Shown piece by piece: positions 29,455 to 40,388 of a stretch of DNA of 64,000 bases. The notes beneath the pieces were generated by a model. It saw only the letters and a program-made list of their open reading frames with translations, did not search any database and was not told where the DNA came from. The position numbers were made by a program, and so were the translations under genes. Position 1 is the first letter of the stretch. Each line of letters begins with the position of its first letter. This DNA comes from Tillandsia leiboldiana (Eukaryota; Streptophyta; Magnoliopsida; Poales; Bromeliaceae), in the NCBI GenBank assembly GCA_029204045.2, contig CM055061.1, positions 46,090,977 through 46,154,976 of the forward strand. The letters run 5' to 3'.

Positions 29455-30742
29455 TGTTGGGTTATATGTAATATAGATCTAAATAGGGGAAGAAACACCT
29501 AGAGGGGGGTGAATAGGTGTAAACGAATAAACACTCAAAAATCGTTGCGATAAAAAACCCAATGCGGAAATAAATATAACACGCAAGATTTTTACGTGGA
29601 AAAACTCCAAACCGGAGTAAAAAACCACGGGACCGATAACACGGCGAAATCCACTAGAATTAAAACACGTACAAGGTGATTTACCGTACACACTTACGAC
29701 TCAACCTTTTCCATACGCTCCTAGAGGATCTTCTCCGCTCGCTCCACGACGCTTCTCGAATCCACGATCTGCACCCAACGCCGAATCCACGGCGTCCAAC
29801 GTCGAATCCACGACGTCCGACCGAATCCACGGTCTTCACCCAATAGCACCCTTCGAATCCACGAATGTGCCTCGCTCCGAATCCACGAGAGCGGTTGAAC
29901 CTTGAATCCACAAGGACACGCGAATCCACGCGCCGATTTTGGGGAAATCGTTGTTTTTGGGTGGTGATGATCCGCCGAATAATTAGATCAAAGATAGATA
30001 GGAAATACCATCTAAGTATTCATTAGTTTGATTCAACTCAAGATATGAGTATGAAAACCTAGAATCAAACTAATCAATATAGATGAAGAAACATAGAGTA
30101 ATATCTAATGATTTCCTTTCTTCTCTATATGTGGATCTTAGGCCGTATAGAATGATATTTGAATATGACGGCTATTTTCCTTTTTATCGGCTTACCCTAG
30201 AAAAATGAATCATAGGGTCTATTTATAGGTTAGAAACATTTGGAAGGAGATAAGAATCAAAAACCTAACATTTCTGGAATTTTTACGGACGGCGATCCGG
30301 ATCGGATTTGGGCGATCCGGATTGTAGTAGCAAGAAAGACGGTTTCCAGAAAAACAAACGTTCGGGATCCGGATCGGAATGCCTGATCCGGATCGTTCAT
30401 ACAATTCAGAAAACTCAACGTTCGGGATCCGGATCGTGAGATGCTGCGATCCGGATTGAAGTAATGTATGAAACAACAACCTTCGGGATCCGGATTGCTG
30501 GCTCTGATCCGGATCCTGAACATGTCCGAACACCAGTTTTTGATTTTTATGCAATTAAATATTCTTCCAGGTGTTTCTACACTACAAGAAGTATTCGGAT
30601 CACCAATAATCTTTAGTTAAACATACCTGATCCTTTTGAATTCTTCTTTCTTGAGATTGAGTTAAATGATCCAACTTTCTTCACCTTCAATCTTCAAGAC
30701 TTGAACCTTTCACGAAACTACGCCAACTCAAATTCCGTAACA
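29455..30742 (-). repeat. COP2 LTR 3 (5' LTR of unit B, 3' LTR of unit C)
   Basis: 1288 bp, differing from LTR 2 at about half a dozen positions by eye. TATA box at 30218-30229, hairpin array at 29755-29933, palindrome pairs near 30294-30515. The PPT of unit C abuts it on the right. Confidence 0.93.
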
Positions 30743-31487
30743 ATCTCCCCCTTTGGCGGTTTCGTGACAAAACACAGATCCACTAAAGAAAATTCAAAAA
30801 GATATTTTTGTTGCTATCACCATACAACAAAAATTTATAATGGAGATCCAAAAATTTAAAAACATGAGATATAAACTCCTAAAACAGACTCTAGACTTAG
30901 ACATCTGTACTCTCTGCACTAAGAAATCATTCTTGACAAAAAGAGATCGTTAGATACCTCAAGAATATTTAGCAGTCAAAACCTAACAGAGATAGAGTTT
31001 ATGCTCACCATGACATTGAGTAATTCAGATATGTAATAAGATCACAATCAAACATTGACATATCTTTTAAGAAATAAAATTCCAAATGTCATAACTTTGC
31101 TTTGTTAGTAATCAAACAACTTGTTAGTAATAATACATGTCCAAATAGTTAGTCGAATAGTTAGTAGGAACATGCAATAATTCACAAGATAAAAACCAAA
31201 GTTGTGATACTTACCCTTCACCAAAGTCAAAGTTGAAGTGATACTTACCTTGATGTTCACACATTCACATCATCATTGTTCAATCATTGTTCAAGTTCTC
31301 TCTAAACTCTCTTCCCCTTTTTGTCACAAACAAAGCCAAAATTACAAAAATTTTAAGGAGAGTTAAATAGATCAAAAATTGTTCCGAAATGTAAGAACTA
31401 GAACTAAGAGTAAGTCCTAAAAACTGAACTAAAATCTAAAATGATAAAAGCCTGCAATAGATATGATAAGGGTTAGAGCATAAGAGA
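30743..31487 (-). other. COP2-C 3' non-coding region
   Basis: Near-identical to units A and B. The main polypurine tract abuts LTR 3. The second tract is altered (sense AAAAAGGGGAAGAG near 31312-31325). There is no ORF. Confidence 0.8.
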
Positions 31488-32228
31488 TCAAGCCAAATCA
31501 GAACTGTCTGAGCTAGTATCGTCTATCTTGTTTAAGATTCCTTTCAGCATTCGCGATAATTTGGAACATTTCTTCTTCATCTGTTTTTGATCAGCGGCCA
31601 TTTGTCGGAGACCTAATCCCAATTTCTCTTGCTCAGCAGAAAGTCTTCTTTGGTCCTGATGAATGGCGGCCAATACAGTAGCTTCTAGAGCGTTTCTCTT
31701 GGAAGTCGCTGGACGAGTTGTAGAGGCAGATGATGCATGCTGGTCTTCAGTCCATGCGGATTCACTAGGTACAGAGTATGCTCTTGAGAGGGATTCAGTA
31801 ATTCGAATTCCACTTCCCTCTTCATTTTCCTCAATCCTAGCCGAGCTGATAAAGTCTTGTGGAGGTGCTTGGCTAGCAGCTGGTTACTCAATGGAGATTC
31901 CTTGAGCACACCCTCTTTTGCGAGCAACACTTTTTCTTCTTGTCTTCCCAGAGGTTTCTTCTATTGGGGCTTTGCCCTTTTCAACAGTAGTAGGCATTGA
32001 AGCTTTTACCTTTGATGTCTCTGCACGGGCTTTCCCTTTCGAAGCAGTAGAAACAGTCGTTGCTTCAACTTGTAGTTCATCCCAATCAATTGATTCCGTT
32101 TCAGATTCTGTATCGGAATCATCTTTAGCTTTCTTCGCTTTCTTAGCCTTCTTAGCCCTCTTGGGCTTGACAGTGTCCTTGACATGAACCATGGCAGCAA
32201 GTAGGAAAATAATCCAAGTGATCACCAT
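31488..32228 (-). pseudogene. Accessory ORF, COP2 unit C (nonsense)
   Basis: The ATG is intact at 32228. A CAA-to-TAA change near 31885 truncates the product to 114 residues, removing the Ser/Thr middle and C-terminal helix. The remainder of the frame (to 31488) is otherwise open and matches unit B, including the CSKLSRMLKGILNKIDD end. Confidence 0.8.
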
Positions 32229-32951
32229 TTTGATTGCTAGTGAAAAATGTATCCTGTCAAGACCAACTCAAGAACACACGATAAATTGTTAATTTTCAAA
32301 GATTTGAAAAATTGTACCCAAACAATCATAATCATGTAGAGAGACTAAGAATCAAATTAGTTTTGCAAAAGGAATTTTAAAAATAGATCAATTGCATGAT
32401 TTTGGAAAATTCCCATTATATGCCCTAAAACCGAATTCTTTGAAATCGAAGACCAAAAATCCGTTTATCTTGAGAATACCTAGCATATAATCAAAACTAA
32501 TCTACCCAGAGTTCTTATTTCAAAAGAGATTTGATCAAAAACCATCCACAAACGAAATCGATATAAGAAATTCGTCACGTTTTGAGGAGGAATAAGAAAA
32601 ACTATGAAAAACCGAGATTTTGATCAATAAAACTTACTTGGATTCGAAGAACTTGAGTTTGGAAAGCTCCAATGTGCAATAGTTCTAGAGAGAGAGGCTC
32701 TAGAGACTTGAGAACAAAAGATTAAGGTAAAATAAATCAAAACCCTTTTGTTCTTTATAAAACCCTAGCCGCGATCCCGATTAGTTCATGATTGCGATCC
32801 GGATCGGCTATCCGAAGTGAAAAACTGCGATCGGGATCCGGATCGGCAGGTCCAATCCGGATCGTCTGCCCGCAGAAGAATATCTGCGTTCGAGATCCGG
32901 ATCAGCTTGCCCGATCCGGATCGGCTACAACTTTTTCATCAGAAAAATTTA
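32229..32951 (-). other. COP2-C truncated internal region
   Basis: Non-coding sequence equivalent to B 22097-22820, including the candidate intron sites and palindrome cluster (from 32767; the first palindrome is decayed to CGATCCCGATT). It is fused at ~32951 directly to the middle of an LTR, so pol, gag, the PBS and about 370 bp of LTR are missing. The junction shares GAA. Confidence 0.85.
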
Positions 32952-33871
32952 GAATCCACGGTCTTCACCCAATAGCACCCTTCGAATCCACGAATGTGCC
33001 TCGCTCCGAATCCACGAGAGCGGTTGAACCTTGAATCCACAAGGACACGCGAATCCACGCGCCGATTTTGGGGAAATCGTTGTTTTTGGGTGGTGATGAT
33101 CCGCCGAATACTTAGATCAAAGATAGATAGGAAATACCATCTAAGTATTCATTAGTTTGATTGAACTCAAGATATGAGTATGAAAACCTAGAATCAAACT
33201 AATCAATATAGATGAAGAAACATAGAGTAATATCTAATTATTTCCTTTCTTCTCTATATGTGGATCTTAGGCCGTATAGAATGATATTTGAATATGACGG
33301 CTATTTTCCTTTTTATCGACTTACCCTAGAAAAATGAATCATAGGGTCTATTTATAGGTTAGAAACATTTGGAAGGAGATAAGAATCAAAAACCTAACAT
33401 TTCTGGAATTTTTACGGACGGCGATCCGGATCGGATTTGGGCGATCCGGATTGCAGTAGCAAGAAAGACGGTTTCCAGAAAAACAAACGTTCGGGATCCG
33501 GATCGGAATGCCTGATCCGGATCGTTCATACAATTCAGAAAACTCAACGTTCGGGATCCGGATCGTGAGATGCTGCGATCCGGATTGAAGTAATGTATGA
33601 AACAACAACCTTCGGGATCCTGATTGCTGGCTCTGATCCGGATCCTGAACATGTCCGAACACCAGTTTTTGATTTTTATGCAATTAAATATTCTTCCAGG
33701 TGTTTCTACACTACAAGAAGTATTCGGATCACCAATAATCTTTAGTTAAACATACCTGATCGTTTTGAATTCTTCTTTCTTGAGATTGAGTTAAATGATC
33801 CAACTTTCTTCACCTTCAATCTTCAAGACTAGAACCTTTCACGAAACTACGCCAACTCAAATTCCGTAACA
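32952..33871 (-). repeat. COP2 LTR 4 (partial, terminal 5' LTR)
   Basis: This matches LTR 3 from its fourth hairpin (GAATCCACGGTC) to the end CCGTAACA, and it is followed by the array's right TSD AGGTG. The TATA box (33347-33358) and all palindromes remain, so U3 and R are present but the U5 end and PBS are deleted. Confidence 0.92.
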
Positions 33872-33876
33872 AGGTG

Positions 33877-34355
33877 GATCGTCCCTCTCGTCTCCGGCTT
33901 AAAGCCCCCCGAGAGATGGATTCCCCTTTTTTCTTCCTTCTCCTTTTTCGCTCGCTCCCCGAATTCAGATTTTCAAATTTCGAACTCTCCCTCTCCGTTC
34001 AAGTTCTCTAAAAGAAAATAAAAAGGGGTTACTACTAAAAGGGTGCTATTTATATGAATACCTCCATTCAACCCTAGGTCAAGATCCAACTCAGACTTCC
34101 TCGAAAATCGTGCAATTTACCACACACGAATCTCGGTGCACTTTACGGTCACCGGGAGCTTCAAACCCCCATTTCGGGAGATCAGTAAGTCCGATTTCAG
34201 ATCCGATCGCACCGCCGTTCACCATTTTGTGAGCTCTAGCACCTAAAAATACCCGCGAACCCCGACGGTCAGCCCAGAAATTCTCGAACTTTCAATCCCC
34301 CCTCTATCAACTGAATTATTTAAAATAAATTACCAAAAAAAAGGCGGGTATTACA
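33877..34355 (-). mobile_element. SOLO1: solo gypsy LTR, right part
   Basis: Continuation of the LTR from 13740. A sense TATA box (ATATAAATAG) lies at 34046-34055, giving a U3 of ~300 bp. It ends in GGGTATTACA followed by the TSD CTTAT (34356-34360). Confidence 0.86.
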
Positions 34356-34360
34356 CTTAT

Positions 34361-35157
34361 TCCAGTCCGGACTGCCAAGCGGAAAAAATTCTGTTAAGGC
34401 AGTTTTTTATTTTTATGTCTTTCAAAAGGTTTCTAGCCAATAAATAAACCCTAATATCATCTTTTAGGGTATTCCAAAACGGGATCGTAGATAACCCACA
34501 TATAGAAAAGAAAGGAAAACGCATTTATCTTATGTTTCTTTTTCTATATTGATCGATTTGATTCTAGGGTTTCAAAACTCTTTATTTCTTATAGAATCAA
34601 ATTGATGAATACTTAGATGGTGTTTTCTTGTCTTTTTATGATTATCTAAGTATTCGTTATCATCACCACCAATAAACAAACAACGATTTCCGAAAGGAAC
34701 ATCGGGGCGTTGATTCGCGTGGCCTTGTGATTCAAGGTACTTTCGACTTCGTGGATTCGGAGTTAGGCGCGTTTATGTGATCGATTCGTGCCATATTGGT
34801 GAAGACCATGGATTCGGTTGGACTTCGTGGATTCGAAGTTGGACGCAAATCGTGTGATCGAGGAGCGTTGTGGACTGCGGAGAATATCTACTCGGAGCGT
34901 ATGAAAAAGGTTGAGTCATAGTGTTGCGTTATATAACTTTGTACGTGTTTAATCTTAGTGGATTTCCCGTGTAATCGGTCCCGTAGTTTTTTACTCCTGT
35001 GATGGAGTTATCCACGTAAAATCTTGCGTATATTTTTCATTTTCCGCATTGGGTTATTTTTTACGCATAGATTTTTGAGTTTTATTGTTTACACCTATTG
35101 ACCCCCCCTCTAGTTTGTTCTTTTTCCAATTTAGATCCTTGGATCCCATAACCCACA
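34361..35157 (+). repeat. COP1 LTR, right part (U3 end, R, U5)
   Basis: Resumes with the partner of the last palindrome pair (34364). TATA-like CAATAAATAAA is near 34438-34448. A decayed UGGAUU hairpin array spans 34723-34839. The end is ATAACCCACA. The full LTR is about 1235 bp without the insertion. What follows is integrase sequence, not a PBS. Confidence 0.85.
34723..34839 (+). repeat. UGGAUU hairpin array (COP1 LTR)
   Basis: Stems: CCTTG/CAAGG around TGATT (34723-34737, loop one base short); ACTTCG/CGGAGT around TGGATT (34746-34763); GACCA/CGGTT (34804-34819, with an A-C mismatch at the loop); ACTTCG/CGAAGT (34822-34839). This is the oldest and most eroded of the four arrays, but the arms are still mostly complementary. 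Confidence 0.8.
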
Positions 35158-37316
35158 CAAGAGATGGCGCGTGTTATGTTTCATAGCCGGAAACTCCCTT
35201 TGTATTTTTGGGCTGAAGCAGTTAATACTGCGGTCTATGTAATCAATCATATCTATTTGTGCCCGGGTACTTTAAATACTCCATATGAACTATGGTTTAG
35301 TAGAAAATCGAATATCAAGTATTTTCGTATCTTCGGGAGTCGTTGTTACATTTTATGCGATCGTGAAAATCTTAAAAAATTCGACTCTCGTAGTGACGAA
35401 GGAATCTTTCTTGGTTATTCTACAAATAGTAGAGCATATCGAGTATACAATCTTGAATCTAAAACGATGATAGAATCCATAAATGTTAAAGTAGATGAAG
35501 CTTCTCATTTTTCTTCTGATAAATTTACTCTTGATATGTCTCTTGATGATGAATTAATTGCCGATGATGTTGCATCTTTGCATGATAAATCTTTTGAAAT
35601 TTTTTGATGCATATTATGGTTCTTCTAATTCATCTAATGTGCAGGATTCATCACATGTTTCCCCGAGTACTCCTATACCGCAAACTCTACATATCTCCAA
35701 GGACCATCCTGGATCGAACATCATTGGAGATCCACAAGAAGGAGTTAGAACTCGGAGACAATTAGAATGTGGAGTTGCATGTTATGTCTCCATGATGGAA
35801 CCGAAAAATATTGATGAAACTCTTCAAGATGACTATTGGATTGAAGCGATGCAAGAAGAGCTTAATCAATTTGAAAGAAACAAAGTTTGGAAATTAACGA
35901 AGCCCCTAAAGCAACAAAATATTATTGGTACAAAATAGATTTTCAAGAATAAGAAAAATGAAGATGGTACCATTGTGAGGAACAAAGCACATTTAGTTGC
36001 TCAGGGCTACTCACAGATTGAGAGAATAGACTTTGATGAGACATTCGCCCCGGTTGCCCGTCTCGAGTCCATTCGGATCTTGTTCATTTTAAAATCAAGC
36101 TTTTTCAGATGAACGGAGAGCGCGTTTTTAAATTGTTTTCTAAACGAAGAAGTTTATGTGACCCAACCGAAAGGTTTCATTGATCATAAACTCCCAAATC
36201 ATGTTTTTCGATTGAAAAAGGCTCTTTACGGACTAAAACAAGCACCGCGAGCATGGTATGAAATATTAATGAAATATCGTTTAGAAAAGGACTATACTCG
36301 AGGGGGAGCCGATCGGACACTTTTTGTGAAGAACTTTCAGAATAATTTCATAGTGGCACAAATTTATGTCGACGACATTGTGTTTGGTGCTACAGCAAAC
36401 AAGGATGCTTCAAAATTCGCAAAAACAGTGGAAAGCAAATTTGAGATGTCAATGATGGGCGAGCTTACATATTTCCTTAGATTGCAGGTAAACAATGTGA
36501 AGATGGCATTCATTTGTGTCAATCCAAGTATACGAAGGAGTTGGTTAAGAAATTCCGATTGGAAGATTCTAAAGACTATCCGACTCCTATGGGAACTAGC
36601 AATAAGGGATTATGAAGTGAATCTCACGGAGAGAGTGTAGACCAGAAATTATATAGAAGTATGATTGGAAGTCTACTCTACCTTACAGCTAGTCGCCCGG
36701 ATATTTTCTTCAGCGTTGGAATTTGCGCGAGATATCAATCTGCACCGAAGGAAATATCACTTGAAAGCAGTAAAAATGATCATCCGGTACGTCAAAGGTA
36801 TAATTAATTTTAGAATTTGGTATCCTATGGGCACATCTCTTGACATTATAGGATATTCGGATGCCGATTGGGCTGGATCGGTGGATGACCGAAAGAGCAC
36901 TAGTGGAGCATACTTTTATCTTGGCCATTGTCTTGTTGCATGGGATAGTAAAAAACAAAACTGCATTGCTCTATCTACTGTTGAGGCGGAATACATATCT
37001 GCGAGAAGTTGCTCAACTCAAATGATTTGGATGAAAAGTGTATTGAGTGACTTTCGGATTCCAGCGACCTCGGTGACTATTTTATGTGACAACACCAGTG
37101 CCATTAATATTTCTAAAAACCCTATGTTGCACTCAAGAACAAAACACAATGAACTAAGATATCATTTTCTAAGAGAGCTAGTTGAATCAAGTACTTTGCA
37201 AATTTCCTATGTTTCAACTGATAATCAATTAGCCGATATTTTGACAAAACCTTTGGATCAAAAATGATTTATGCATTTGCAAAAAGCAATTGGCATGCTT
37301 TCTTTCTCATAACTGA
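35158..37316 (+). pseudogene. pol: COP1 pol remnant (integrase end, RT, RNase H)
   Basis: Begins abruptly inside integrase (MARVMFHSRKLPLYFW...) and continues with SDEGIFLGYS. RT blocks follow: [28 protein letters not shown] at 36365-36376. RNase H blocks are YSDADWAG, ALSTVEAEY and LCDNTSAI. There are frame shifts near 35570, 36100, 36490 and 36700, a TAG in place of the GTKW Trp (~35937), a small deletion before the [13 protein letters not shown] block, and a TGA near 37268 that removes the last ~16 codons. Gag, protease and the integrase core are absent, deleted to the LTR edge. Confidence 0.9.
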
Positions 37317-38386
37317 TTTTTGAACCATTGCTTAGATTAGGTTTTGTTCTTTTTGTTTGTATATATGCAGTCTAGAACATTAACGGAGTATTAGCAATAT
37401 TGACTTTAATTGCATCCTTTTATATCTTGAAAAATTTATTATGATTTGGATATCATCATAATTCACTTAATGCAATTATCATTTATATCAATTATTTTAT
37501 TTTTAATTGATCAAAGTCAATACCTTACTCAATGATCTCTTGGTATTTTTTTTATCTTATTTGATGATTGACATAAGTATGAACACGAGATCAATTTTTG
37601 GTTGAATACTTAATATTTTATATAATTAATAACCAATTGAGGGGGAGTATTTTTAGTATTTCATGCGTATAAGATGTGAAAAGAGTTACATCCATTGGTG
37701 GAGTGTGAAAACTACCACCACATGGAGGAAAGACCTACCACCTCGGTCGTCCGAGTAGTGTGTGCAACTACCACATGTTTTTTGAAAAGTATGGTGTAAT
37801 GTTTATTTTAAACAATGCTAATTGGAATATTTGTTTTATTCAATAATTCCATGGTTGGTAAAAGGTGGGATTTTTTTGAAAGATGCTCAAAGAGTCATTC
37901 CCTAAAACTTGTTGATTAAAGAAAATTATCTAATTTATTTGGGATTTCAAACATCTATCGATCTTGGTGATTTATTTTCTTTGCTCAATTGATTATTTGA
38001 TAAACTCTTTACTCATTAGATCGTGATTGATGTTTCGAACTTGCTCAACTTTAGAGGTTATAATTTTTATAAATTTTTGTTTCATAATTTGAAATATTTT
38101 GATAGATTTCTCATAATCTATTTCTTTTTATATGAAATGATACCTTTTGTATAAAGTTTATATGCAAGAATGTTTACATACTTTTTTTGAATTTTCTGAA
38201 ATTTTAATGAATTTTTTTAGACAAAAAATTGCAGGCAGTCCGGACTGAAGTCAGTCAGTCCGGATCCCGAACGATGGGATTCTGCGCGTGAAGCTGATCC
38301 GGACCGCACGCTAGAGTTTTTATAGAAACGAAAGATTTTGATTTCTTTTTCACCCTAGCTTTTGGTTTTTTCTCTTCCATTTTCTC
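37317..38386 (+). other. COP1 post-pol non-coding region with palindromes and TATA
   Basis: AT rich with no ORF. It contains the conserved CTACCAC block with a CTCGG-TCGT-CCGAG hairpin (37742-37755). At the end there are palindromes AGTCCGGACT (38237), AGTCCGGATC (38257) and GATCCGGACC (38296), then TTTTTATAGA (38317-38326). This is the same layout as the candidate internal promoter of COP2. GYP3 interrupts it at 38387. Confidence 0.7.
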
Positions 38387-40388
38387 TGTCATGCCCCGGG
38401 GTCGAAACTGCGATCCGGGCTCGCCAACAGATCCGCCACCTATACGAAAAATTCCACATAGGCGCAGCGTCTAACCTGCAAAAGATAGTACTATAGCTAC
38501 ACAAATATCAGAGCGAAAAATAAACTGCTGTGAAATAAAATCCAAACACTATACAACAGGAATAAAGTACAAGATCCATCTCCCAAATATAAATAATCAT
38601 CATACATCATCCTCAGACACAGCATCTATAAACCCAAAAAGGGAGATAAACTAAAACAATAATACATCAATCTCTCTCAAATACAAGAAGGCTCTCAAAA
38701 GAGTAAACTATACAATAATCCAGCTGACAGTACAAAAAATCTCCAACCAGGGGATACAGCTACACTCCAAGGGCAGGTAGGGATCTAGCTCGTGACTCCC
38801 TCGCCTCGAACAGCGACTGAAGGATCAGCAACTCCCGCAAAAGACTCTGTAAAACAAAGGGGAGAGAAGAAAAAAGGGGGGGAAGAACCGCCAATGGGTG
38901 TGAGAACTATTAGTAAACCAGTAGCCCTCGGTGGGTAAATCCTCAAACTCCGACGTACCCACTAAGTCTACCAGAGGCAAAAAGAAAGGTAAAGTGGTAA
39001 GCTAACTAATCTGCTGACAAAGAAAACAATCACTACTATGCCTATAATGTAGTACCGACTAAAATGACTGTATGCATGCATTAGTGAACAGTATCTGCCA
39101 ATATAAACCCAATCAAAAAGACCGGTATAAATACCCGGTACTGCCTGCTCTATCACCATCATCGGGTATGCCAGCCAACGCATAACATCGATGTAATATA
39201 GGACTCAAGAACCCAATGACTGACCGGCACCTACCCGATACAGTCGCACACTCCGGAGTGGCACTCGTGGGGAGCTACCCGCAGGAGGAAGTAATCCGTC
39301 GGACATATCTCAAAATAGCAGGGCTTAGTCACGACTATGCTCAAAGTGGAAGACTCCATGTCACTAACAAAACCCCGATCCTAATCCGATGCTAAAAATA
39401 ACATTCGGCCGACTGCCTAATGTCCGCAGTTGCCGCAACACCCCACAAATCCACAATATGGTAGAATAATCAACATTCGGTCAACCGCCTAATATCCGCG
39501 GTTGCCGCAACACCCCACAAGTCTAAAATATGGTACAACCTCTCCCAGACTCAATGATCTCGACTACACTATCCCAAACCCTTGCTCGAATCCGAGCAAC
39601 ATGAATCATAAGTCTAAATAAAGAGGAGAAAAGGAACAATCATGGTATCCCCTAAGTCAAGTCCCAATATGATAGTGTAGCAATAAAAGGTGGCCTATCT
39701 AGATGTCAATACAAGCATGCAATAGTTCTCGAATAACATGGAATGGAAAGTATCAAGTACCATTTACACATAAAAGTAGGCCAATATGTCATAATCACTA
39801 ACCAACAACACATGCTATCCATATATACTCATGAAGTACTAGTTTCACATAGATAAGTTAAGGAATAACCAGAATAATTCATCCATGCATGATCCACAAA
39901 GGGGTGGTGCAACAATATACAATGTGTCGGGGATCACCCTAATAGCCCTAGCGAGTAAGTCGTAAAAAAAAGTGCTCAACAACCCACCTGGAATGCGCAG
40001 ATCCGAAATCCGATCAGGCTGAAATTGGCGTGCGCGTCCTCTCAGCGTCTACGGTCTCAACGAATCCAAAATCTCCCAAAAACTCCTCCCGAATCAACGA
40101 TGGCGAGCAAAACGGTGAAGTGTTGTCCAACAATGTAGTGCAAAAATCAGCGGGAGCGCGATAATGGCGTAGATGTGAAAACAAGCACAAATTCAGTCCG
40201 GGGCCAAAAAGGAAAATGCTCATCTTGATCGTGACAAAAAGTTCCAACTTTCCATTTCATCGCAAAACTCCAAAATCTCAGTGAAAACTATAACAAGAGC
40301 CAAACACTGTAAATTTTAGTCCCAGAAATTCTGCATTTCGCTGTTTGCGCAACAATTCCAAAAATTGCAAATTTTCACCAGCGAAAAG
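38387..40388 (-). repeat. GYP3: gypsy LTR, left part
   Basis: Starts TGTCATGCCCCGGGGTCGAAACTG, a diverged member of the TGTCACGCC LTR family. It is interrupted at 40388 by SOLO2 (TSD AAAAG 40384-40388), resumes at 44004 and is cut again by COP4 at 44134, so its right end is outside the window. A 72-bp tandem duplication lies at 39401-39538. No protein coding. Confidence 0.82.
39401..39538. repeat. 72-bp tandem duplication in the GYP3 LTR
   Basis: ACATTCGG starts at 39401 and 39473, with GTTGCCGCAACACCCCACAA in both units. About 10% divergence suggests an old duplication. Confidence 0.85.

Larger units (their letters stand above)
13741..33871 (-). mobile_element. COP2: tandem Sirevirus-like copia array (LTR-A-LTR-B-LTR-C-LTR)
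   Basis: Three full 1288-bp LTRs (13741-15028, 19326-20613, 29455-30742) and one partial LTR (32952-33871) alternate with internal regions A, B and C, all on the minus strand. The outermost ends carry one matching TSD, AGGTG (13736-13740 and 33872-33876), so the array descends from one insertion into SOLO1. LTR-B-LTR (19326-30742, 11.4 kb) is the most complete copy. A lacks pol next to an assembly gap. C keeps only its 3' part. Confidence 0.9.
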
